The position numbers and the translations under genes were made by a program. A stretch of 64,000 bases of DNA, taken from the NCBI RefSeq assembly GCF_028746185.1, contig NZ_JAQIVH010000053.1:124001-188000 (forward strand), written 5' to 3'. Shown here piece after piece: positions 35,447 through 44,164 of this stretch. This DNA comes from Paenibacillus_E qinlingensis. GTDB taxonomy: Bacteria > Bacillota > Bacilli > Paenibacillales > NBRC-103111. Below the pieces are notes generated by a model. That model saw only the letters and a list, made by a program, of their open reading frames with translations, did no database searches and was not told the origin of the DNA. The number at the start of each line of letters is the position of its first letter. The first letter of the stretch is position 1.

Positions 35447-36013
35447 ATGCGAAATCGAACAGATGGGGAACTCATGAAGCTGGTTATGGCCAAAGAGCAT
35501 CCTGCCTTAGAAGAGCTCTACGATCGTTATGCCAAGCTCGTGTATTCGTTTGCCATGAAATCTATGAAGAATGAGCAGGAAGCCAGGGAAATCGTGCAAT
35601 TGGTGTTTATGCGACTCTGGACAACCGAAACAGGCTATGATGCCAGTAAAGGCGGATTCGTCAACTGGATGATTACAGTCACCCGCAATATTACGATTGA
35701 TTATGTGCGCAAAAATCGTAAACAGAACCAAATTATTCGATTTGAGCCTAAAGAGTGGGAACAATCGCTCGTTTCGGGGGAACCGGATCTAGAGTCGGTT
35801 GTGTCCAGCAAATGGGTGGTTGAGCAGATTCAAGAAGCGTATGTGCACTTATCTACGAATCAAATTGAATTAATAGAGATGATGTACTGGGAAGGCTACT
35901 CGCTTAGCGAAATTGCTTCAAAAAAGAATGAACCGGTTGGAACTGTGAAAAGCAGGCTTCATCAATGTTTAAAAATACTTCGCAAGCATCTGACAGCAGT
36001 GAGGGGGGGATGA
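35447..36013 (+). CDS. ECF-type RNA polymerase sigma factor
   Basis: 188 residues. Region 2 is LEELYDRYAKLVYSFAMKSM with EAREIVQLVFMRLW, and region 4 is the helix-turn-helix YSLSEIASKKNEPVGTVKSR. Regions 1.1 and 3 are missing, as in group IV sigma factors; it is closest in style to the SigK/RskA-controlled group. GGGGAGTG precedes the ATG. The gene is 3 nt from the anti-sigma gene and probably co-transcribed with it. Likely targets are its own promoter and neighbouring envelope genes, but no matching promoter pair could be confirmed by eye. Confidence 0.93.
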   Translation: MRNRTDGELMKLVMAKEHPALEELYDRYAKLVYSFAMKSMKNEQEAREIVQLVFMRLWTTETGYDASKGGFVNWMITVTRNITIDYVRKNRKQNQIIRFEPKEWEQSLVSGEPDLESVVSSKWVVEQIQEAYVHLSTNQIELIEMMYWEGYSLSEIASKKNEPVGTVKSRLHQCLKILRKHLTAVRGG

Positions 36014-36016
36014 CAG

Positions 36017-36778
36017 ATGAAAGAGCAGCAACCTGTTGATTGCAGCTATCTGATCAATTATTTAACAGGCGAATGCACGGAATGGGAGCGTGCGGCTTTC
36101 GAACGGCATCTGCGCACCTGTGTCACTTGCAGCGAAGAATTGCCTGAATTACAGGCGGTCTGGCAATCACTCCCTTACCAAATGGAAGAAGTGGAAGTTC
36201 CGCCGGATTTGAAGGGGCAAGTGATGCAAGCTATTCGTCAAGAACCGATCGATAAAGAGGAGATTCATAAAAAAGAAATCCATAAAGTAGAGACCACTAA
36301 TAAACCAATTCCTAAGCGGCGTTCATTTGTATGGTTGTATGGTGCGACTGCCGTTGTTGTGCTTGGTATCGTTGTAGGTGCGATATGGAACTATGATGTA
36401 TTTCACACCAAGGAAACAGCAAGTAAAATAAGTGAGCCTTCAAAGGTTGTCAATACCTTCAAATTGACATCAGCGGACACTTCCATGCCAGCAGCCTCAG
36501 GAACAGCTTGGGTCGTGCAGTACGGTGATGTTCATAAAGTTGTCGTGAACTTATCGGGTCTGAATGAAACGAGTGGTGATTGGACCTATCAGGTCTGGTT
36601 GAATCACAATGGGAAGAAGTATAACTGCGGAACGCTGCGTGTGGATAATAAAGGGGTAGGTGTATTGTCTTATGATGTGCATGCCAAAAGTTTGAATATC
36701 GATTCCATCGGTGTTACCTTGGAACCGGATCCAAATGGCAGCCAACCGCGAGGGAAGAAAGTATTGGGATCGGTATAA
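36017..36778 (+). CDS. Membrane anti-sigma factor (zinc-finger and RskA domain)
   Basis: 253 residues. The cytoplasmic N-terminus has a zf-HC2 motif (FERHLRTCVTCSEE: His, then CxxC), which binds and inhibits the sigma factor. A charged linker, one membrane helix (LYGATAVVVLGIVVGAIW) and an extracellular RskA-type domain follow (AWVVQYGDVHKVVVNLSGL, WTYQVWL). Regulated proteolysis of this class releases the sigma factor, a known mechanism for the family. The ribosome site overlaps the end of the sigma gene (GGGGGGATGAC). A strong terminator follows. Confidence 0.92.
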   Translation: MKEQQPVDCSYLINYLTGECTEWERAAFERHLRTCVTCSEELPELQAVWQSLPYQMEEVEVPPDLKGQVMQAIRQEPIDKEEIHKKEIHKVETTNKPIPKRRSFVWLYGATAVVVLGIVVGAIWNYDVFHTKETASKISEPSKVVNTFKLTSADTSMPAASGTAWVVQYGDVHKVVVNLSGLNETSGDWTYQVWLNHNGKKYNCGTLRVDNKGVGVLSYDVHAKSLNIDSIGVTLEPDPNGSQPRGKKVLGSV

Positions 36779-36790
36779 GCTGAGAAGAAA

Positions 36791-36835
36791 AACGGGCATT
36801 CCCTCTTTGGTTCAAAGAGGGATGCTCGTTTTTTT
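36791..36835 (+). terminator. Intrinsic terminator of the sigma/anti-sigma operon
   Basis: Eighteen-bp stem from AACGGGCATTCCCTCTTTG to its partner ending GATGCTCGTT, followed by five further T. Confidence 0.95.
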
Positions 36836-36898
36836 GTAAACCTGGCAGCGCATCGTACGATCGGTTGAAAGTCCCCGAAGGATGGCACAGCTTTTGAA

Positions 36899-37083
36899 TA
36901 ACTGGATTTTCTGCAGCTAATTCAAGCGAAATGCCGTGATTTCGTAAACTAACTGGATTTCCTCCCGTTATTTACGAGCGAAATCGGCAAACGGGTAATT
37001 TTGTGCAAAAATAGAAGCAGGAAATCCAGTTAAACTCCCAATAAGCTAGTTTTCCTCGGAAATAGATGTAGAAAATCCAGTTA
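36899..37083. repeat. Cluster of TAACTGGATTT inverted and direct repeats
   Basis: Four copies of one motif: TAACTGGATTTTCT at 36899, TAACTGGATTTCCT at 36950, then inverted AGGAAATCCAGTTA at 37019 and AGAAAATCCAGTTA at 37070. The middle two are perfect 14-bp inverted ends of an 83-bp segment. The cluster fills the space between two convergent genes and carries no open frame. It is unrelated in sequence to the 61-bp arrays. Confidence 0.85.
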
Positions 37084-37099
37084 ATCCTTAGAGCTACCC

Positions 37100-37714
37100 C
37101 TATTTCATGCCCGAAAGCCAATTCGCTAAGGCTTCGACTTCGTCGGCTTTCAAGGTGTCTTTGAAAGGGGGCATCTCGATCTTCCCGTTCATAATTTGCG
37201 CGGTAATTTGTTCCTTCGTCCTGCGCGCACCGACCTTAGTCAGATTCGGTCCGTAATCTCCTGTAAGACCTGCGCCATGGCAGGACAGGCAGTTGCTTTT
37301 GTACAGCAACTGGGCTTTCTCGCTGGAGTCGGCGGCGCTTACCGTAGCTTGAGGCTTAGCGGTAGGCGATGGTGAAGGTGTAGCCACTGGCGCGGGGGTT
37401 GGCGCAGGCGTAGGCGTAGGTGTCGCGACAGCCGGTGTTGCTGTAGGCGCAGGCGTTGCAGGTATCACCGTAGCTTGAGGCTGCGGTGCTGCGCTAGCTG
37501 AAGGCGTAGGGCTTGCCGACGCTGCTGGTGCAACTGTTGCGGCGGCCACTGGTGTCGGCGTAGCTGCAGGCGCCGGTGTCGGAGTCGGTGAACTCGCGAC
37601 TGCTGCGGCCGCAGGGGTGGGTGAGCTGGCGGCTGGTTCGGCTTCTTGTTTGCTGCACCCTGTAGCAGCGAGAATGACGATCACAAAGATGCTTGCATAC
37701 ATCCATTTGTTCAA
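37100..37714 (-). CDS. Lipoprotein cytochrome c (CccB/c551-like)
   Basis: About 204 residues. A short signal peptide ends in the lipobox AATGC, so the protein is anchored to the outer face of the membrane. A long Ala/Pro/Thr/Ser linker of about 100 residues follows, then a class I cytochrome c domain with the haem site CLSCH and the Met ligand in EMPPF. This matches small membrane-attached c551 proteins of Gram-positive bacteria, which carry electrons to oxidases. I chose the TTG at 37714 because AAAGGAG lies 8 nt upstream; an ATG ten codons earlier contains that ribosome site. The linker is much longer than usual. Confidence 0.88.
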   Translation of the reverse strand: MNKWMYASIFVIVILAATGCSKQEAEPAASSPTPAAAAVASSPTPTPAPAATPTPVAAATVAPAASASPTPSASAAPQPQATVIPATPAPTATPAVATPTPTPAPTPAPVATPSPSPTAKPQATVSAADSSEKAQLLYKSNCLSCHGAGLTGDYGPNLTKVGARRTKEQITAQIMNGKIEMPPFKDTLKADEVEALANWLSGMK

Positions 37715-37811
37715 AGCATCCAACTCCTTTATATGTACTCTCATATAGGTAACGAAGTATAAGGGAAATCGGTTTTAGCTAACTACAGGAAAAAGGGATC
37801 CCCTTGAACGC

Positions 37812-37855
37812 AACAAAAACTAGCCCCAATACCACACAGGTATTGGGGCTAGTTT
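37812..37855 (-). terminator. Intrinsic terminator of the DapA-like/ABC operon
   Basis: Perfect 17-bp stem (AAACTAGCCCCAATACC with its complement), 5-nt loop, and TTTTTGTTG on the minus strand. Confidence 0.95.
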
Positions 37856-37877
37856 GATGTTTATTTGGAAGACAATA

Positions 37878-38807
37878 TTATGCTTTAACCAGGATGTTTT
37901 TCCTATAAGTATCGATAAGTTCAGCAGCCGTATCGGCGGAATGATAGATCCCGCTAAAGGGGCCGGTTGGTGAGCAGTAGCCAACAGGAATTTGGAAAAT
38001 TTGTTCAATTAACAATTTGATCCCTGGTAAATTTCCGATTGCGGCCTTGGAATACGCCTCTGTGACTTCATTCGCGCGATATTGAAGTGCTCTTGCTTCT
38101 TCGTAAAGTCCTGCGTTCGTTTTTTCCATGATTATTTTATGGTGATAACAAGTAACGGCTTGTAGAGCTCCGATATTGCCATCAGCTCCCATGAGCTGTG
38201 AACAAACAGACAGTTCATCAGCTCCAGTTAAAATGTTGAGATCGGGGCGATATTTTTTAAATCTTTCTAAGAAATAAAAGTTATTGTCTGTGAATTTAAT
38301 GCCCCGAAAAGTAGGAACTTCTTCCATGGCCTCGAGGAGCAGTAAAGGATCGATGCTTTGCCCTCCAGTCAGCGTTTTCCCCATTGCTACCCAGTAAATA
38401 TAGAAGGGGGTGTTGGGTGCGGCAGCAGAAATACGTTTAAAGTAATCGACGTTATCTTGCAATGTGGCTTGTTCAGAAATACCAACAGATGCTACGGCAT
38501 ATGCGCCATGCTCGGCAGCATGTGCAGCGAGTTCAATCGAATCTGCTAAATTCTCGTTGTATCCCACATGAACGAAAATAGGCAATTTATGCTCGGCAGC
38601 CTTTAATACCGCTTCGGCCCATTGTTTTCTTTTTTCCACACTTAAATACTGGCCCTCACCTGTCCACCCCAGCATGTATAAGCCATCTGCCTCTTGGTTG
38701 ACGTACATGTCGATTAAAGCTGGAGCCAGCTCCGTCTTCACATTCCCTTCATGATCCAATGGTGTGACCAGTGCAGGGAGAACCCCTGTCATCAATTTGT
38801 TTTGCAT
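37878..38807 (-). CDS. DapA/NanA-family aldolase (dihydrodipicolinate synthase family)
   Basis: 309 residues, a class I aldolase of the DHDPS/N-acetylneuraminate lyase family. GWTGEG takes the place of the carboxylate-binding GxTGE loop, Tyr138 in FYIYW is the likely catalytic Tyr, and Lys171 in GIKFTDN is the Schiff-base Lys. These enzymes make or split 2-keto sugar acids. It is the last gene of an operon with a binding protein and two permeases, so catabolism of an imported sugar acid (sialic acid or an aldonic or uronic derivative) is more likely than lysine synthesis. The exact substrate cannot be read. It ends 23 nt before a strong terminator. Confidence 0.88.
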   Translation of the reverse strand: MQNKLMTGVLPALVTPLDHEGNVKTELAPALIDMYVNQEADGLYMLGWTGEGQYLSVEKRKQWAEAVLKAAEHKLPIFVHVGYNENLADSIELAAHAAEHGAYAVASVGISEQATLQDNVDYFKRISAAAPNTPFYIYWVAMGKTLTGGQSIDPLLLLEAMEEVPTFRGIKFTDNNFYFLERFKKYRPDLNILTGADELSVCSQLMGADGNIGALQAVTCYHHKIIMEKTNAGLYEEARALQYRANEVTEAYSKAAIGNLPGIKLLIEQIFQIPVGYCSPTGPFSGIYHSADTAAELIDTYRKNILVKA

Positions 38808-38865
38808 CGTAATCTCTCCATTCTTATCGAGTTATAGGTTAGGAAGTCACAAACCAAATGAACAA

Positions 38866-39708
38866 TTAGCCTTTAATCGCTCCGCTAGTCAGTCCAGCGA
38901 CAAAATATTTATTCAAGGCAATGAATACAACTAACATTGGCAGAACCGACATCACGGTGCCGGCCATCATTAAATCCCAGGAGGTTACGGATTCTCCAGA
39001 GGTCTTCATGGACACAATGCCAACGACGAGAGGCTGCTTTTCTGGATTTCCTAAGGTAAAGACCATAGGCAGGAGGTAATCATTCCACGAATTCATAAAG
39101 GCCAACAAACCAACGGTTGCAATCAGGGGTTTGGTCAGCGGGAAAATAATGTTGTAGAAAATTCTGAAAAAGCTGCAACCGTCTACTTTGGCCGCTTCGT
39201 CGATCTCTTTCGGAATTCCGTCGATAAATCCTTTGGCTAGATAGAGATTCGTAACATTTATTCCGAAAATGTAAATAATGATGACGCCCCACAGCGAGTT
39301 GTTCAAATGCAGCATTTTTGCAATATTCAATTGTGGATAGAGATATAAGCTGCCTGCGGAGATGAACATGGAGAAGGTGATTAAAGCAAGCAATAAGCGT
39401 TTCCCCATAAAATGTCCGCGCGAGAACACATAGCCCGCAGAGATTGAAGTAATGATCGTCCCAATGACGATGAACGTACACATGTAGATGCTGTTCCATA
39501 TGTACACTTTGAAATTGGATAAGTTCCAAGCTTTCACATAGTTTTTAAAGGTAATCGTTTCAGGAAAAAAAGAGCTAGATGTTAATATGCTTGCCGTGTT
39601 TTTCAACGAACTAATAACAACGTAAAAGATCGGAAATATCACTACTAGGGCGAGCAGAAACAGAAAGAAATAGAGTGGTATGGCTTCAATTGCTTTTCTA
39701 GTTTTCAT
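38866..39708 (-). CDS. ABC sugar transporter permease (MalG type)
   Basis: 280 residues, six predicted helices starting with AIPLYFFLFLLALVVIFPIF. The EAA loop is EIDEAAKVDGCSFFRIFYNI. It lies 14 nt after the MalF-type permease gene and 58 nt before the aldolase gene in the same operon. It forms an importer with that permease and the binding lipoprotein at 40743. No ATPase gene is present, so a shared ATPase is expected. Confidence 0.95.
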   Translation of the reverse strand: MKTRKAIEAIPLYFFLFLLALVVIFPIFYVVISSLKNTASILTSSSFFPETITFKNYVKAWNLSNFKVYIWNSIYMCTFIVIGTIITSISAGYVFSRGHFMGKRLLLALITFSMFISAGSLYLYPQLNIAKMLHLNNSLWGVIIIYIFGINVTNLYLAKGFIDGIPKEIDEAAKVDGCSFFRIFYNIIFPLTKPLIATVGLLAFMNSWNDYLLPMVFTLGNPEKQPLVVGIVSMKTSGESVTSWDLMMAGTVMSVLPMLVVFIALNKYFVAGLTSGAIKG

Positions 39709-39722
39709 TCTTTCGATTCTCC

Positions 39723-40664
39723 TTAATAATGATCTCCAACATTTCTGGTAAGGGTCATATACAGACCTACTACGATAGACAATATGAGGGCTGTTATGAC
39801 GGCAAGCGCTGAAGAATATCCGTATTGGCTAATCATGTCCGCTGCACCATAGGAGAAGAAAAACTTAAAGGTGTAGGACATGACGACCTCTGTTGAACCG
39901 CCAGGCTGCCCATTGGTTAGGACTAAAACCAGATCGGACATTTTTATACTATTTACGATGAAGAGCATCATCACGACTTTCCCTGTAGAAGCAAGCATAG
40001 GCAGGGTAATGCTTTTAAATTTTTTCCATTTCGTTACCCCGTCAATGTCTGCACACTCGTAAATATCTTGAGGAATGTTTTGAAGACCCATGATAAAGAA
40101 GATCATGTTAACGCCAAAACCTTTCCAAACACTAGCGACAATAATAACGATATCAGCAAGCCACTTATCTCCAAACCAATTAATGGGGGAATCAATAAGG
40201 TTAGCCGATTTCAGCAATTGATTAACTGCGCCTTGAAAGGGCTCAAACATTAAGAAGAAAACGATACCGACAATGGCCGTACTCACGATGGTCGGAGAGA
40301 AGAAGATCGTTCGAAACAAGGAATTAATCTTCCTATTACTGTTCAAAACAACGGCTAGAAACAAAGCAAGGGGAATTTCAAGTACGAATTTGAGCACAAC
40401 AATAAACGATGTATTCAGCAATGATTGCCAATAGTGACTATCCCGCATAAATGCACGAACATAGTTGTCAAATCCAATGAACTTTGGTGTTGAAATACCG
40501 TTGTAGTCAAACCACGACCATTGAATAAGCCATAACATCGGGTAAATAGTAAACAAAGCAAATCCAATGAGCATCGGTGCCAGCATGAAGTAGGCTTGCA
40601 TGGTATCTTTTCGATTTGGAGTGAAATATTTCCGAGTTGTCTTCCCACGTGAAATACCATTCAT
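39723..40664 (-). CDS. ABC sugar transporter permease (MalF type)
   Basis: 313 residues, six predicted helices (first: YFMLAPMLIGFALFTIYPML). The EAA loop is IYECADIDGVTKWKKFKSIT, where the second Ala-like position is Cys. GGAGGCATC lies upstream of the start. A stem-loop separates it from the binding-protein gene upstream, which may keep permease expression lower than binding-protein expression. Confidence 0.95.
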   Translation of the reverse strand: MNGISRGKTTRKYFTPNRKDTMQAYFMLAPMLIGFALFTIYPMLWLIQWSWFDYNGISTPKFIGFDNYVRAFMRDSHYWQSLLNTSFIVVLKFVLEIPLALFLAVVLNSNRKINSLFRTIFFSPTIVSTAIVGIVFFLMFEPFQGAVNQLLKSANLIDSPINWFGDKWLADIVIIVASVWKGFGVNMIFFIMGLQNIPQDIYECADIDGVTKWKKFKSITLPMLASTGKVVMMLFIVNSIKMSDLVLVLTNGQPGGSTEVVMSYTFKFFFSYGAADMISQYGYSSALAVITALILSIVVGLYMTLTRNVGDHY

Positions 40665-40689
40665 ACGTGTGATGCCTCCTTTCTTGAGA

Positions 40690-40727
40690 ATTGAAAGTAT
40701 GGCTTATGGCTTTACCATACTTTCAAT
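40690..40727 (-). promoter_or_regulatory. Intercistronic stem-loop between binding protein and permease genes
   Basis: Perfect 13-bp inverted repeat (ATTGAAAGTATGG with CCATACTTTCAAT), 12-nt loop and no T run on the minus strand. It fits an mRNA stabiliser or processing site, as known between malE and malF, rather than a full terminator. Confidence 0.7.
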
Positions 40728-40742
40728 TGATGTACGCTCATG

Positions 40743-42170
40743 TCACTTAGACTTGGTGTTCCAGTCTTTGTTCACATACAAGTTAAGATCGAGTCCGCCT
40801 GCAACCGCCTTATCAAGTGCTGTGTTATAGCGATTGGTTAAATCGGTAAGCACTTTAGAGACATCTGCATTTGCCGGCCCAGCAATGAGATTGATAATTG
40901 TATTTTGATAGGGCTGCCCTTCAATGGTAATGACACCGTCGGGTGGAGTAGGCGCGAAATAGGAATTAGATGTGTTCCCGAATTCAGCAGTTCCTGCTTT
41001 TTTAAAGCTAGAAGGTGCTTGAGCTTGGATATCTTGTCTTGCGACGAAATCGATTTCATTATTTTGAATCGCTTTCAGAACCTCGTCGCTGTGGAATAAG
41101 GCATAAACCTTCAGCGCTTTCTCAGGCATCTTTTTGGCACTAGGTCCAATACAAAGTACATCTGCGATCTGAGCATAGTTTTTATGTTTATCTGCTGGGT
41201 TCAGAACGGGTGTATCGGTGACGCCAAGCTCGAATTTCGTTCCGGTTTCTTTCCAAAACTTATCGAGTGCAGTGACATCCCAATTTACCCCTGGCAGCAT
41301 CCCGATTCTTCCTGCAGCGAATTGAGCCATAAGCGAATCGTTATCCATCCCTTCCCCGCCGGGGAATATGCTGCCATCAGCTTTCATTTGGAGTATTTTT
41401 TTAATATTATCTGCAAAGTTTGTAAATGCGAATTTACCGGTAGAGAAGTCGAATCCCATGTTTCCAACCGAACTTGCAAACTGAGTAGCGAAGTACCATT
41501 TTCCTGATGAAGCAGAATCTTTCAAATGTACGCCGTATCCGTAAGCACTGCCTTTATTGTCTTGTGTAATTTTCTTTGCATAGGCAACGACATCATCCCA
41601 GGTTGCTGGAGGGGTAGTAAATCCAGATTTCTTCAGCAAGTCTTTGTTGTACATAAACTTCGTGGTCAACACTTTATAAGGAACGCTGTAGGATTTATCG
41701 TTAAACGTTGTATATCCTTTAATCAAAATGTCCTTATACGTACTCAGGAATTCTTTGCCTCCTGGCTGATCGTCAATCGGGAGCATCCATCCTGACTTTA
41801 TGAAAGGTTCTTTGACTGTACCGACAAATTTATAAAGCTCTGGAGCTTGATCGGCTGCCAGTGCAACCTTTAAGATGTCGTCATAGTTGCTTCCATATAC
41901 TTTGTATTCGATATTAATTCCATCTTTTAAGCCTTGGCCTCTGTTATAGTTCTCAACAATGGGATCCATAACGGGTTTGTAGGATGCGTCATTCGTCCAC
42001 ACTCTTACCGTTTCCATTTTTGTCCCGGATGCAGTTCCAGAACTACTGTTTGGTGAACTGCTTGTGTTAGTTGAACTGTTGGTACATCCAGCTAAAACAC
42101 TAGTAACCAATACACCGCACAGACATGCGAGACTAAGACGGTATTGCGATTTTGAAAAGTTTGTTCTCAA
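40743..42170 (-). CDS. Extracellular sugar-binding lipoprotein of an ABC importer
   Basis: 475 residues. The signal peptide ends in LAGC with lipid-modified Cys29, followed by a Ser/Thr/Asn-rich spacer. The mature part is a family 1 solute-binding protein (VRVWTNDASYKPVMDPIVEN, SYSVPYKVLTTKFMYNKDLL, AQFAAGRIGMLPGVNWDV). The start is TTG, supported by AAAGGGGG 7 nt upstream. It is the first gene of the operon binding protein - permease - permease - aldolase, and is divergent from the sensor kinase gene that probably controls it. The ligand is unknown. Confidence 0.93.
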   Translation of the reverse strand: MRTNFSKSQYRLSLACLCGVLVTSVLAGCTNSSTNTSSSPNSSSGTASGTKMETVRVWTNDASYKPVMDPIVENYNRGQGLKDGINIEYKVYGSNYDDILKVALAADQAPELYKFVGTVKEPFIKSGWMLPIDDQPGGKEFLSTYKDILIKGYTTFNDKSYSVPYKVLTTKFMYNKDLLKKSGFTTPPATWDDVVAYAKKITQDNKGSAYGYGVHLKDSASSGKWYFATQFASSVGNMGFDFSTGKFAFTNFADNIKKILQMKADGSIFPGGEGMDNDSLMAQFAAGRIGMLPGVNWDVTALDKFWKETGTKFELGVTDTPVLNPADKHKNYAQIADVLCIGPSAKKMPEKALKVYALFHSDEVLKAIQNNEIDFVARQDIQAQAPSSFKKAGTAEFGNTSNSYFAPTPPDGVITIEGQPYQNTIINLIAGPANADVSKVLTDLTNRYNTALDKAVAGGLDLNLYVNKDWNTKSK

Positions 42171-42192
42171 ATTGTTGCCCCCTTTGTGGTAT

Positions 42193-42208
42193 TGTGAAGC
42201 GCTTTCGT
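42193..42208 (-). promoter_or_regulatory. Imperfect cre-like site upstream of the binding-protein gene
   Basis: On the minus strand ACGAAAGCGCTTCACA matches the core of CcpA operators (GAAAGCGCTT) but departs at both ends. It lies just upstream of the ribosome site, a place suited to catabolite repression. Confidence 0.4.
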
Positions 42209-42376
42209 ATTTATGTTAGCAAGTTTATAAACGTAATAAAATATAAAAACTTGAGGGAAAAAGTTAAAAATGTTATGCAGTTGTATGCGCTATCTTGTGG
42301 CTATTTTAATATTGTTGTTATACTGAACTTGAACGGTGATTAATTGGAAAGGGGCCAGCGCCAGTGGAAATCACGT

Positions 42377-44164
42377 ATGAATATTCGTAATCGTTTGGTG
42401 TTGTATTTCCTCGCATCTATCTTAGTGCCTTCTGTTATTATCACGGTTATCGTATACATGGGTTCAACCGGAATTATTAATAAGAAGATGAGTGAACTCA
42501 TTGAGAAAAACTTGGATTCTGCACGGTTAATTGTGCAAGAAAGGCTGGAATTTATCAATGAGATGACCACCTTAATCTCGTTAAATCCAATGATCCAAGA
42601 GGTGGTGGGCGAGAGTCCGACGGAGGACCTATCCGATAATGTCAAACAAATTATTAAGTTGGATCGTGCCTTAGACAGCTATTATTTGTCCAATTATTAT
42701 GCTTCCCCGATTTCCGCAATCGTACCTACGATTTATTTAATCAACAGGCCGGAATATCGCAAGTATGATATTTCTTCTAAGGTTCAAGATATTTCTAAGG
42801 TTGAGAATGAACCGTGGTATGTGAACAGCAAAAGCAAAAATTTTGTCATCGATGCTCGTCCTGATCACGATCATATCATAGTGGCAAGACGGATATTCAG
42901 TTTAAAGAATGCAGATAAGTATGAATATGCAGCCTTGGTTAAAATTGAGTTGGAAAATAAATCAATCAACAGTGTGCTTTCAAACTACAAGCCTTCACCA
43001 GAAAGTAAAATATATATTTTGGACCCTAACAATCAAATTATTCTGAGCAGCGACCCGTTATCCAAAATGGAAGAAAACTTTATTCGGAAACTAAATTTGA
43101 ACGTGGGCCAATCACAAATTATGGATTCGGATGGGGGCAAAGTGCTCGTAACCTCCAAAATGATGGATAATATCAACTGGCGAATATTGAATATTACGAA
43201 TTTAAGAGAAATTAATTCAGATCAGATTCGATTGACCCGAATTGTTGTAGTCATCCTCGTGATTTGTATGACAACGGCGCTTCTAGCAGCCTTCATCCTC
43301 TCACGTTATATCTCGAGTCCGATTACGAAGCTGGTAGCCTCTATGCGCACGGTAAAAGGAAATAATTTTGATATCCATCTTAAATATAATAAGAAAGACG
43401 AGTTCGGTTATTTGATCCGGCAGTATAAACAGATGATGGGTCAGATTAAAGATTTGATAGAGAAATTAACAATTAGCGACTTAAAAAAACAGAACGCCGA
43501 ACTGATGGCTAAAGATGCGCAACTCCGATTTCTGCAGGCTCAAATTAATCCTCATTTTTTGTATAATACGTTAGATTCGATAAATATGTATGCCATCAAA
43601 TATAATGCGCCGGTCATTAGCAATATGATTAAATCGCTAGCTAATTTCTATCGCTATTCGTTGAGCAAAGGCCGTTCAATCATAACGCTTGAAGAGGAAA
43701 TCAACCATACCCATAGTTATTTAGAGATCCAATCCATGTGGTTCGGTTCGAAGCTGCATTATGAAATCGATATACCACGCGAATTCCGGAGAAGTAGAAT
43801 CGTGAAGTTAATTATTCAGCCTTTAGTTGAGAATTCAATCATCCACGGTTTTCATCCTGAAACGATTCAATTGGAGATAAAGGTATCCGCTAAGCAAGTG
43901 GATGACAAGATTGTCATTCACATTACCGATAACGGCATCGGCGCTGACGTAGAAGCGCTTAATCAGTTGTTGGGATCTACGGAACCCAAAGAAAATTCAT
44001 TTGCTATTCGTAACGTCCATCGGCGTCTTCAAAGCACTTTTGGAGAATCATATGGGATTAGGTACACAAAAAATAGGACCGAAGGGATCACGGTCGAGGT
44101 TCTGATTCCTAAGAATTATACTGCGGAGGATAACGATGTTAACAGTAGTACTAGCAGACGATGA
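42377..44164 (+). CDS. YesM-type sensor histidine kinase
   Basis: About 595 residues. The first membrane helix is LVLYFLASILVPSVIITVIV. An extracellular sensor of about 240 residues follows, then a second helix (VVVILVICMTTALLAAFILS), HAMP, His_kinase with QAQINPHFLYNTLDSINMYA (phospho-His393), and an ATPase domain with IIQPLVENSIIHGF and ITDNGIGAD. The start is uncertain: the ATG at 42377 fits the family, but the only strong purine site (GAAAGGGG) lies 24 nt upstream, near an in-frame TTG at 42344. The response regulator gene begins inside its last 29 nt. It is divergent from the ABC operon it probably controls. Confidence 0.92.
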   Translation: MNIRNRLVLYFLASILVPSVIITVIVYMGSTGIINKKMSELIEKNLDSARLIVQERLEFINEMTTLISLNPMIQEVVGESPTEDLSDNVKQIIKLDRALDSYYLSNYYASPISAIVPTIYLINRPEYRKYDISSKVQDISKVENEPWYVNSKSKNFVIDARPDHDHIIVARRIFSLKNADKYEYAALVKIELENKSINSVLSNYKPSPESKIYILDPNNQIILSSDPLSKMEENFIRKLNLNVGQSQIMDSDGGKVLVTSKMMDNINWRILNITNLREINSDQIRLTRIVVVILVICMTTALLAAFILSRYISSPITKLVASMRTVKGNNFDIHLKYNKKDEFGYLIRQYKQMMGQIKDLIEKLTISDLKKQNAELMAKDAQLRFLQAQINPHFLYNTLDSINMYAIKYNAPVISNMIKSLANFYRYSLSKGRSIITLEEEINHTHSYLEIQSMWFGSKLHYEIDIPREFRRSRIVKLIIQPLVENSIIHGFHPETIQLEIKVSAKQVDDKIVIHITDNGIGADVEALNQLLGSTEPKENSFAIRNVHRRLQSTFGESYGIRYTKNRTEGITVEVLIPKNYTAEDNDVNSSTSRR

